Positions 1 through 5,357 of a DNA stretch of 5,897 bases are shown in pieces. The stretch is taken from NCBI GenBank assembly GCA_024636105.1, contig JAGXHO010000120.1:1-5897 (forward strand), in the 5' to 3' direction. Source of the stretch: Trueperaceae bacterium. GTDB taxonomy: Bacteria > Deinococcota > Deinococci > Deinococcales > Trueperaceae. The notes beneath the pieces were generated by a model. It was not told where the DNA came from and did no database searches. It worked only from the letters and a program-made list of their open reading frames with translations. The first letter of the stretch is position 1, and each line of letters starts with the position of its first letter. Position numbers and translations under genes: made by a program.

Positions 1-629
1 CCCTCGAGCAGCTCGAGGTCGCGGAGCAGGATCTCGTCCGTCAGCGACGGCAGGTTGAAGATCATGTCGACGTTCAGGGTCGGTAGGCGGTCGCGCGCGA
101 AGGCGAGGCCCTTGAGGATCTGCTCGGCCGATCCGTACTTGCCGTGGCGCGCCATCTGCTTGAGCAGCTCGTCGTCGAGGCTCTGCACCCCCACCGACAT
201 CCGCTGCACGCGCCCCTCGAGCGGCCCGAGCCTCTCGGCGTTCAGGTGGTTGGGGTTTGTCTCGGTCGACACCTCGTCGATGGCGAACAGCTCGCGCGCC
301 AGGTCGATCGTGGCGGCGAGCTCGTCGGGGAGCACCGTGGGGGTCCCGCCGCCGATGTACATGTCGGAGAACTGGTAGCCGAGGTCGGCCACCATCCGCA
401 TCTCCTCGCGCAGTGAGGCGAAATAGGCGCGCGCGGCCTCCTCACGGAACGGGAAGCGGTTGAACGAGCAGTACGGGCACAGCAGTTCGCAGAACGGCAC
501 GTGCGCGTAGAGCAGGTAGCCGCCGTCGCGCTTGGGGCCGGGCAGGTCGCCGGGTCGGTGCGGTTCGAGCTTGAGCTGCTGCCCGCGCAGGCTGCGCAGG
601 CGGCGGGTGAGCAGGCGTTCGGCGATCAC
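1..629 (-). CDS. Radical SAM protein, HemN/HemW-like coproporphyrinogen III oxidase family (3' end beyond window)
   Basis: The 209 visible residues form the N-terminal part of a radical SAM enzyme. From the GTG at 629, residues 38-54 hold the family signature: a Y-x-H-V-P-F-C start and cysteines 47, 51 and 54 in a CxxxCxxC pattern that would ligate the 4Fe-4S cluster binding S-adenosylmethionine. A GGGTPT glycine motif at 93-98 and an ETNPNHL stretch near 123-129 match HemN/HemW-type proteins, followed by an R-x-S-V-G-V-Q-S strand. Family members either oxidise coproporphyrinogen III anaerobically or act as heme chaperones or related enzymes; the N-terminal half cannot separate these. The start is uncertain. 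GTG at 629 is the only in-frame start I find, but an ATG at 682 in another frame has a good -10 box directly upstream and would join this frame if the six-G run at 646-651 had one more base. The C-terminus lies past the left edge. Confidence 0.88.
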   Translation of the reverse strand, partial: MIAERLLTRRLRSLRGQQLKLEPHRPGDLPGPKRDGGYLLYAHVPFCELLCPYCSFNRFPFREEAARAYFASLREEMRMVADLGYQFSDMYIGGGTPTVLPDELAATIDLARELFAIDEVSTETNPNHLNAERLGPLEGRVQRMSVGVQSLDDELLKQMARHGKYGSAEQILKGLAFARDRLPTLNVDMIFNLPSLTDEILLRDLELLE

Positions 630-689
630 CGGTTCGGGGTCCGGCGGGGGGCGTTCGGCTGCGCTGCGGCTCGGGCGTACATGCCGGCC

Positions 690-695
690 AGTGTA
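690..695 (-). promoter_or_regulatory. Putative -10 box (TACACT) for the radical SAM gene
   Basis: Read on the minus strand, TACACT ends seven bases before the ATG at 682-680. No ribosome binding site lies between them, so this resembles a leaderless promoter. No convincing -35 is visible 16-18 bp upstream. The ATG it serves is not in the main radical SAM frame (see the finding on the six-G run). The divergent region 683-769 otherwise holds only a short CCCGG/CCGGG inverted repeat at 708-720. Confidence 0.45.
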
Positions 696-758
696 GTCCG
701 CTCGACCCCCGGTCGCCGGGACATCGTGTACCGGCTGCTCGAGGAGCGCGCCGCGCGG

Positions 759-764
759 TAGCCT
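759..764 (+). promoter_or_regulatory. Putative -10 box (TAGCCT) of a leaderless transcript
   Basis: TAGCCT fits TANNNT and ends five bases before the ATG at 770, placing it at -11 to -6 if transcription begins on the A of the start codon. There is no purine-rich ribosome binding site upstream of the ATG. I see no strong -35 element. Confidence 0.5.
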
Positions 765-769
765 CGCCC

Positions 770-1915
770 ATGGAGCGCTACGACGCGATCGTCCTGGGAG
801 CCGGCGTGATCGGTTCCGCCGCCGCCTACGCCCTTGCCGCGCGCGGCAAGCGCACGCTGCTGCTCGAGCGCCACCCCTTCGGTCACGACCGCGGGTCGTC
901 GCACGGTGGCTCGCGGATCTTCCGCCACGCTTACGAGGACGTCGCCCACGTGCGCCTCGCCGTGGCCGCCGACGCCGCCTGGACCGCGCTCGAGGCGGCG
1001 ACCGGCGAACGCCTGCTGCAGCGCACCGGCGGGCTCGACCTGGGCCTGGTCGGGGGCGGCGAGCTCGACCCGATCGAGGCGGCGCTGCGCGCCGTGGGGA
1101 GCGACGTCGAGCGGCTGTCGGCCGCCGAGGTGCGCGTCCGCTTCCCGGCCTTCGCGCCGGACGACGACGTCGAGGCGCTCTATCAGCCGAGCGCCGCCAT
1201 CGTCCCCGCCTCGCGCGCGGTCGCGACCCTGCAGCGCGCGGCGGCAGCGGCGGGCGCGGAGCTGCGCGACCTGGAACCGGTGACCGGGCTGCTGCTCACC
1301 GCCCAGGGCGTCGAGGTGGCCACCGAGCACGGCCGCGCCGGCGCCGAGCGCCTGGTCGTGGCCGCCGGCGCCTGGTTGGGCGAGGTGCTCCCCGATCTGG
1401 CGCTGCCGCTCCACATCGAGCGCCAGCAGGTGATCTACGTCGCCGTGGGTGCGGACGCGCGCGCCTTCGCGCCCGAGCGGATGCCGCTCTTCATCGCGCG
1501 GGGGACCGGCCGCGACCAAGCGGGCGGCATCTACGGCTTCCCGCTCTACGACGTGCCGAACGCGATCAAGCTCTCCGACCACCAGGGGGCGCCGCGCATC
1601 CGGCTGGACGAGCGCACCGACGAGCTGCACGAGGACCGCGCGGCGGCCACGATCGCCGCGGCGCGGCGCCTGATGCCCGGTCTCACCGGGCAGCTGACGC
1701 GCTTCCAGACCTGCCTCTACACCAAGACGCCCGACGAGCGCTTCGTGCTCGATCGCCACCCCGAGTACCCGAACGTGGTGTTCGCGGGCGGGGGCAGCGG
1801 CCACGCCTTCAAGTTCGGCCCGCTCCTCGGGTCGATCGCGGCGGACCTGGCGCTCGACGGGGCGACCGAGCACGGCATCGAAGGCTTCGCGCTCGCGCGC
1901 TTCGCGGACGCGTAG
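770..1915 (+). CDS. FAD-dependent amine oxidase, monomeric sarcosine oxidase / N-methyl-L-tryptophan oxidase family
   Basis: This 381-residue flavoprotein would oxidise a secondary amine such as sarcosine or another N-methyl amino acid, using O2 and giving the free amine, aldehyde and H2O2. It is cytosolic, with no signal peptide. The Rossmann glycine motif GAGVIG is at residues 10-15. The segment S44-H45-G-G-S-R49-I-F-R52 matches the FAD-contacting loop of Bacillus monomeric sarcosine oxidase (H45, R49, R52). Cys315, in TCLYTKTPDE, corresponds to the covalent FAD attachment cysteine, and K348 in GHAFKF also falls at the family number. K267 in AIKLSDH aligns with the lysine that activates O2 (K265 in the Bacillus enzyme). 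Length is normal (about 370-390), so the gene is intact. The ATG has a close -10 box and no ribosome binding site. The actual substrate (sarcosine, N-methyltryptophan, pipecolate) cannot be read from the sequence, and the neighbours give no pathway hint. Confidence 0.9.
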   Translation: MERYDAIVLGAGVIGSAAAYALAARGKRTLLLERHPFGHDRGSSHGGSRIFRHAYEDVAHVRLAVAADAAWTALEAATGERLLQRTGGLDLGLVGGGELDPIEAALRAVGSDVERLSAAEVRVRFPAFAPDDDVEALYQPSAAIVPASRAVATLQRAAAAAGAELRDLEPVTGLLLTAQGVEVATEHGRAGAERLVVAAGAWLGEVLPDLALPLHIERQQVIYVAVGADARAFAPERMPLFIARGTGRDQAGGIYGFPLYDVPNAIKLSDHQGAPRIRLDERTDELHEDRAAATIAAARRLMPGLTGQLTRFQTCLYTKTPDERFVLDRHPEYPNVVFAGGGSGHAFKFGPLLGSIAADLALDGATEHGIEGFALARFADA

Positions 1916-1935
1916 CGGACGGCCGACCGCTCCGC
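1915..1935 (+). terminator. Possible weak hairpin after the amine oxidase gene
   Basis: GCGGA at 1915-1919 pairs with TCCGC at 1931-1935, and CGG at 1920-1922 with CCG at 1927-1929, leaving C1930 bulged and a CCGA loop. No T tract follows and the hairpin abuts the next promoter, so it may be a weak terminator or chance in GC-rich DNA. Confidence 0.25.
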
Positions 1936-1938
1936 GGG

Positions 1939-1944
1939 TACGCT
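1939..1944 (+). promoter_or_regulatory. Putative -10 box (TACGCT) of a leaderless transcript
   Basis: TACGCT ends five bases before the ATG at 1950, the same geometry as the box before the amine oxidase gene (-11 to -6 relative to the A of ATG). No ribosome binding site is present. This suggests the HEPN-CBS gene is transcribed separately despite the 34-bp gap from the preceding gene. Confidence 0.5.
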
Positions 1945-1949
1945 GGGCC

Positions 1950-2702
1950 ATGGTCCGCAACGCGCCCACCACCGACGACCTCCCCTCCACCGAACGCGAC
2001 CGCGTCGAGCGCTTCCTGGCGGCCTACAACGCGGTCGACCAGCTGTTGCGCGAACGCACCGGCGTCCAGGACCGTGGCGTGTCGTTCCGCGCAGTGCTGC
2101 GGCGCTACGCACGCAACCACCGCGGTCAGAAGATGGCCGATCGGCTCGACGACTACGCCGAGTTGCGCAACGTGCTCGTCCACGAGACGATCACGCCCAA
2201 CGGCTGGTTGGCCGTGCCCACCGAGGACGTCGTGCGCCGCCTCGAGAGCTTCCGCGACGCCCTGGACGGGGGCCAACGCGCCGATCAGGCCTTCAGCCGC
2301 CAGGTGGCCACGGTCGCGATGGCCACCCCACTGCGCGACGCCCTCGCGCAGGCGCACGCGACCGGGTTCTCGCAGTTCCCCGTGATCGACGCCGGCGCGG
2401 TCGCCGGGCTGTTGACCGACCGCGGCATCGCGCGGTGGCTGGCGGCTACGGCCGCCCGCGAGGGTGCTTCGGTGAGCGATTCGCTCAGGGGCGCGACGGT
2501 GGCCGACGTGCTCCTCGCGGACGCCGATCGCGCCACCTGGGCGCTCGCCGCGCGCGACGAGCCGGCCGAGCGCGTGCTGGCCCGCTTCGTCGACGCCATC
2601 GAGCTCGAGGCGGTGCTGATCTCCGAGCACGGCGAGGCCAACCAGGGGTTGCTGGGGATCGCCACGCACCAGGACGTGGTGCGGTTCTGGGATCCCGGCT
2701 GA
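1950..2702 (+). CDS. HEPN-like domain protein with two C-terminal CBS repeats
   Basis: This 250-residue soluble protein has two parts. Residues about 16-105 are a predicted all-helical domain with the stretch YAELRNVLVHE. R73-N74-V-L-V-H78 fits the R-x4-H motif of HEPN domains, which in many toxins and defence proteins is the RNase active site. Residues about 117-165 (VATVAMATPLRDAL to VAGLLTDRGIARWL) and about 183-247 (TVADVLLADADRATWAL to GLLGIATHQDVVRFW) look like a CBS pair, a module that usually binds adenine nucleotides and signals energy or nucleotide state. A nucleotide-gated RNase or RNA-binding role is inference; the N-terminal domain could instead be a non-catalytic fold. No signal peptide or membrane segment is seen. 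The gene lies between an amine oxidase and the pst region and shows no antitoxin partner next to it. The last codon before the TGA is glycine; the stop lies inside the first 11-bp repeat. Confidence 0.8.
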   Translation: MVRNAPTTDDLPSTERDRVERFLAAYNAVDQLLRERTGVQDRGVSFRAVLRRYARNHRGQKMADRLDDYAELRNVLVHETITPNGWLAVPTEDVVRRLESFRDALDGGQRADQAFSRQVATVAMATPLRDALAQAHATGFSQFPVIDAGAVAGLLTDRGIARWLAATAAREGASVSDSLRGATVADVLLADADRATWALAARDEPAERVLARFVDAIELEAVLISEHGEANQGLLGIATHQDVVRFWDPG

Positions 2703-2731
2703 GCGCGGGCTGACCCTCTGCTGAAGTAAGC
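2699..2731 (+). promoter_or_regulatory. Three CTGA repeats at 11-bp spacing (Pho box-like)
   Basis: CTGA occurs at 2699, 2710 and 2721, exactly 11 bp apart, giving units CTGAGCGCGGG, CTGACCCTCTG and CTGAAGTAAGC. Direct repeats of this phase are the layout of PhoB binding sites, and similar arrays precede pstS and pstC in this window. The first unit overlaps the stop codon of the HEPN-CBS gene. No clear -10 follows; TAAGCA at 2727-2732 is the nearest, ten bases before the GTG at 2737. Confidence 0.45.
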
Positions 2732-2736
2732 AGGGC

Positions 2737-3087
2737 GTGCTGATCGCGCGCGCGGGGCGCGGCGCGGCGCTGCTAGCGACCGTGCCCGTCACGGTACCGG
2801 CGATCGTGATGGCCGTCGGGTTCCTTCGTGGCTGGAACGCACCTTGGACCGCCGACCTGCCGATCTACGGCACCGGCGCCATCCTCGTGTTCTCGATCGC
2901 GTTCCGCGCGCTGGCGTGGTCGGTGTTGCTGCGCCCCCCGTCGGTGCAGACCACCTCTACGTACATCCTCCAGCAGTTCGACCAGGGGTCGACGGGCGCC
3001 GGCCTGGCGATGGCGATGACGGCGGCGCTCGTGTCGGTGGCAACCGCGCGGCGGTTCGCGGCCGCAGACGCTCTGGAAGCGCGCTGA
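2737..3087 (+). pseudogene. Decayed fragment of an iron/phosphonate-type ABC transporter permease
   Basis: The 116-codon frame encodes a hydrophobic protein with about three membrane segments (near residues 10-30, 46-65 and 86-104). The stretch VPAIVMAVGFLRGWNA, then PIYGTGAILVFSIAFRALA, resembles the second half of FbpB/AfuB-type permeases. The end, VLLRPPSVQTTSTYI then a G-x-A-M-A-M helix, resembles the extreme C-terminus of the same family. In intact members about 60-80 residues containing the EAA loop, which docks the ATPase, lie between these parts. They are missing here around residues 57-66 (about 2905-2934). The N-terminal membrane segments are missing too: a TGA at 2722 closes the frame upstream. 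The start used is GTG 2737, without a ribosome binding site. It could not work as a permease alone. An alternative is a genuine small membrane protein of unknown role. No partner binding protein or ATPase is adjacent. Confidence 0.55.
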
Positions 3088-3115
3088 CGCAGCCCTGACG
3101 ATGCCTCCGTACGGT
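3073..3115 (+). promoter_or_regulatory. pstS promoter: 11-bp phased Pho box-like repeats and -10 box
   Basis: Units CTGGAAGCGCG (3073), CTGACGCAGCC (3084) and CTGACGATGCC (3095) follow each other with exact 11-bp phase; the last two match at 9 of 11 positions. This is the arrangement bound by PhoB-family response regulators, which replace the -35 contact. TACGGT at 3110-3115 is a TANNNT -10 box eight bases after the 7-base core of the last unit. The expected transcript start is about 3122. Induction by phosphate limitation is inferred from the layout and from the gene controlled. The first unit overlaps the end of the permease remnant. Confidence 0.6.
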
Positions 3116-3153
3116 GTGCCCATGCGTCCCGACCTCGGGTCGCCATTCCTTTC

Positions 3154-3158
3154 GGAGG
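3154..3158 (+). promoter_or_regulatory. Ribosome binding site of pstS (GGAGG)
   Basis: GGAGG lies five bases before the ATG at 3164 and is the clearest ribosome binding site in the window. It decides the start of pstS at 3164 over the in-frame ATGs at 3101 and 3122, because the signal peptide begins right after it. Confidence 0.75.
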
Positions 3159-3163
3159 CATCC

Positions 3164-4249
3164 ATGCGCAAACTCCTGTCCACCCTCGCCGCCGTCCTAC
3201 TCCTGGCGCCCGTCGCCTCGGCGCAGAACGTCGAGCTCCTCGGCGCCGGCGCCACCTTCCCGGCCCCGCTCGTCACCTCGATGGCCGATGAGTACCGCGA
3301 TGTGACCAAAGGCCGCGTCACGGTCAACTACCAGTCGATCGGCTCCGGTGGCGGCATCCGTCAGTTCACCGAAGAGACGGTCATGTTCGGCATGACCGAG
3401 GCCTTCCTGAACGACGAGCAGCTCGCCGCGATCGCCGCAGCCGGCGGCGGCGTCGCCTTCAACCTGCCCATCACGCTCGGCGACGTCGTCATCACCTACA
3501 ACCTCCCCGGCATCGAGACCGGCCTCGTCTTCGACGGCGACACGATCGCGGAGATCTTCCTCGGCAACATCACGACGTGGGCCGATCCGCAGATCGCGCT
3601 GCTGAACCCGGGCGTGCGCCTGCCGCCGCTCCCGATCACGGTCGTGCACCGCTCCGATGGCTCGGGCACCACGAACGTCTTCACCAACTTCCTGACCAAG
3701 GTGTCGAGCACGTGGAACGAGCGCGTCGGCTTCGCCACCTCGGTCAACTGGCCCACCGGCATCGGCGGCAACGGCAACGAGGGCGTCGCCGGCGTCGTCC
3801 AGAACACGCCCGGCGCGATCGGCTACAACAGCGCCGTCTACGCGGTCCTCAACGACATCGCCTACGGCTACGTCCTCAACAAGAGCGGCAACGTGATCGA
3901 ACCCAACCTCGCCGCCACATCGCTGGCGGCGGACGTCCCGCTCCCGGCCGACACCCGCATCTTGGTCACCGACACCGAAGCCCCGGACGGCTACCCGATC
4001 GCCGGCTTCGCCTGGATGCTCATGTACGAGAACCTCGACGCCAACAACGCGATCTCGACCCGCGAAGAGGCCGAGGAGCTGCTGAAGTTCGTCGTCTGGG
4101 CCATCACGGACGGCCAGGACCTCGCCGAGCCGCTCTCCTTCTCGCGCATCCCGGCCGCCGTCTTGGCGCTCAACCTCGACATGATCCGCCAGATGAAGTG
4201 GCAGGGCGAGGACCTGGGCGCCCAGGTGCTGGCGGAAGCCGGCCTCTGA
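3164..4249 (+). CDS. pstS: Phosphate ABC transporter, periplasmic phosphate-binding protein PstS
   Basis: This 361-residue protein binds inorganic phosphate in the periplasm and delivers it to the PstCA channel. Residues 1-21 form a type I signal peptide: a positive MRK start, a hydrophobic core, and an A-S-A site before QN. There is no lipobox cysteine, so the mature protein is soluble. Family motifs follow in order: GAGATFPAPL just after the cleavage site, SIGSGGGIRQF, FGMTEAFLND (the counterpart of the E. coli DFGASDAPL region), and HRSDGSGTTNVFTNFL with R163, S164, D165, S167 and T169 in the phosphate-binding loop. PGAIGYN lies about 215-225. Length is typical for the family. ATG 3164 is chosen for its ribosome binding site and signal peptide; an in-frame ATG at 3122 sits seven bases after the -10 box and could give a form with 14 extra residues. 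Repeats upstream suggest phosphate control, and a strong terminator follows. Confidence 0.95.
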   Translation: MRKLLSTLAAVLLLAPVASAQNVELLGAGATFPAPLVTSMADEYRDVTKGRVTVNYQSIGSGGGIRQFTEETVMFGMTEAFLNDEQLAAIAAAGGGVAFNLPITLGDVVITYNLPGIETGLVFDGDTIAEIFLGNITTWADPQIALLNPGVRLPPLPITVVHRSDGSGTTNVFTNFLTKVSSTWNERVGFATSVNWPTGIGGNGNEGVAGVVQNTPGAIGYNSAVYAVLNDIAYGYVLNKSGNVIEPNLAATSLAADVPLPADTRILVTDTEAPDGYPIAGFAWMLMYENLDANNAISTREEAEELLKFVVWAITDGQDLAEPLSFSRIPAAVLALNLDMIRQMKWQGEDLGAQVLAEAGL

Positions 4250-4280
4250 GTTACCGCTGCTAAGTAGTCGTCCTGCACGC

Positions 4281-4318
4281 GCGCGGGCCGGCACCTCAGG
4301 GTGCCGGCCCGCGCTTCG
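4281..4318 (+). terminator. Intrinsic terminator between pstS and pstC
   Basis: A perfect 15-bp GC-rich stem pairs 4281-4295 with 4300-4314 around a TCAG loop, followed by TTCGTT, a weak T-rich tail. It lies 31 bases after the pstS stop and before the pstC control region. It should stop or attenuate most pstS transcripts, which fits the need for more binding protein than permease. Confidence 0.8.
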
Positions 4319-4329
4319 TTCGGCCCGTC

Positions 4330-4366
4330 TTGACGAACCCATGACGCGAATGTGAAAACCTACGTC
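4330..4366 (+). promoter_or_regulatory. pstC promoter: three phased TGA repeats and putative -10 box
   Basis: TTGACGAACCC (4330), ATGACGCGAAT (4341) and GTGAAAACCTA (4352) are 11 bp apart; the first two share TGACG with the pstS array. TACGTC at 4361-4366 is a possible -10 box four bases before the GTG at 4371, giving a leaderless layout. It overlaps the third unit, so the exact promoter is less certain than for pstS. TTGACG also resembles a -35 element, but its spacing to TACGTC is 25 bp, too long for a standard promoter. Confidence 0.5.
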
Positions 4367-4370
4367 CTAC

Positions 4371-5357
4371 GTGGCCACCGTTCCTCGAACCACCAGCGAG
4401 CTCATCCGCCAACCCACCCACCCGCTGTTTCGGAAAGCGGGCGACCGGCTGTTCCAGACGGTCGTCGTCGCCCTCGGAAGCTCCATCGTCGTGCTCGCGC
4501 TGCTGCTCTCGTTCGTGCTCCTGCGCGACGGTTGGGAGCCGCTGCAGCGCTTCGGCTTCTTCGGGTTCCTCACCGGCACGACCTGGGATCCGGTCCGCGG
4601 GGAGCACGGCACGTGGCCGTTCCTGGTCGGCACGCTGATCACCTCGGTTTCCGCGCTCGCGCTCTCGTTCCTGCCCGCGATCGGCGTCGCGATCTTCACC
4701 GCCGAGTACGCGCCGCGCTGGTTGGCCTCGATCGTCGACACGATCGTGGACCTGCTCGCGGCCATCCCGTCGGTGGTCGTCGGCATCTGGGGCATCTTCG
4801 TGCTCGTGCCCATGATGCAGAACCGGGTGTACCTGCCCATCTACTACTGGGCGGTCGAGAACGCGCCGGGTCTGCTGCCCATCCTCGGGCCGCCCGCCGG
4901 CTACAACCTGATCACGGCGACCATCGTGCTCGCGCTGATGATCGTCCCCTACACCTCCGCGTTGGCGCGCGACGCCATCCGCCTCGTGCCCCGCTCGCAG
5001 CGGGAAGCGGCGCGCGCGCTCGGCGCCACCCGCTGGGAAGTCCTGACGATGGCGGTGCTTCCCTACGCTCGCGGCGGCATCGTCGCCGGCGCGATCCTCA
5101 GCTTCGGGCGCGCGATCGGCGAGACGATGGCGGTGGCTATGCTCGTCGGCAACTCGAACTCGCTCCCGTTCACCTTCTTCGGCCCCGCGGCCACCATGCC
5201 CTCGGTGATCGTCAACGAGTTCCGGGAGGCGGTCGAGAACCTGCACCTCGCGAGCCTGATGACCGTCGGCTTCTACCTGTTCCTGATCTCGCTCGTCGTG
5301 AACCTCATCGCCGCGTGGATGCAGCGCAAGTTCGCCGTGGGCGGAAGGGCCATCTGA
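4371..5357 (+). CDS. pstC: Phosphate ABC transporter, permease subunit PstC
   Basis: This 328-residue inner membrane protein forms the phosphate channel with PstA and is driven by the ATPase PstB. Six hydrophobic segments are visible, near residues 27-51, 85-110, 122-148, 178-200, 232-255 and 294-316. PstC hallmarks include the LLAAIPSVVVGIWGIFVLVP helix (128-147), the EAA loop EAARALGATRWEVLTMAVLP (212-231) that docks the ATPase, and GRAIGETMAVAMLVGN (246-261). A periplasmic insert after the first helix (GFLTGTTWDPVRGEHGT) is also typical. The start is GTG; no ATG or better site occurs before the first membrane segment, and there is no ribosome binding site. Length is normal. It is separated from pstS by a terminator and its own repeats, and it overlaps pstA by one base, so pstC and pstA are co-translated. 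Confidence 0.95.
   Translation: MATVPRTTSELIRQPTHPLFRKAGDRLFQTVVVALGSSIVVLALLLSFVLLRDGWEPLQRFGFFGFLTGTTWDPVRGEHGTWPFLVGTLITSVSALALSFLPAIGVAIFTAEYAPRWLASIVDTIVDLLAAIPSVVVGIWGIFVLVPMMQNRVYLPIYYWAVENAPGLLPILGPPAGYNLITATIVLALMIVPYTSALARDAIRLVPRSQREAARALGATRWEVLTMAVLPYARGGIVAGAILSFGRAIGETMAVAMLVGNSNSLPFTFFGPAATMPSVIVNEFREAVENLHLASLMTVGFYLFLISLVVNLIAAWMQRKFAVGGRAI
5343..5349 (+). promoter_or_regulatory. Ribosome binding site of pstA (GGAAGGG), inside pstC
   Basis: GGAAGGG lies within the last codons of pstC, seven bases before the pstA ATG at 5357. With the TGATG overlap it supports coupled translation and fixes the pstA start. Confidence 0.6.

Noticed and set aside
55..378. Short plus-strand frames over the radical SAM gene
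   Set aside because: The minus-strand reading shows the cluster cysteines and GGGTPT motif in order, so the plus-strand frames are shadows.
626..1990. 454-codon open frame on the minus strand opposite the amine oxidase gene
   Set aside because: Low-complexity R/G/A/V-rich translation with no motif; it mirrors a well-supported plus-strand flavoprotein and is a codon-bias shadow of high-GC DNA.
1809..2792. 327-codon minus-strand frame opposite the HEPN-CBS gene
   Set aside because: No recognisable motif, and it spans two genes and an intergenic region; the plus-strand HEPN-CBS reading is coherent.
3101..3163. ATG 3101 as the pstS start
   Set aside because: It lies inside the repeat array and upstream of the -10 box, so it would not be in the transcript; the signal peptide and GGAGG support 3164.
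3197..4342. 381-codon minus-strand frame opposite pstS
   Set aside because: The opposite strand encodes an unmistakable PstS with signal peptide; the minus frame is rich in V/D/E/G/R without domains and runs through the terminator hairpin.
4296..5246. 316-codon minus-strand frame opposite pstC
   Set aside because: Highly charged D/R/E/H-rich translation, a typical antisense shadow of a membrane protein gene.
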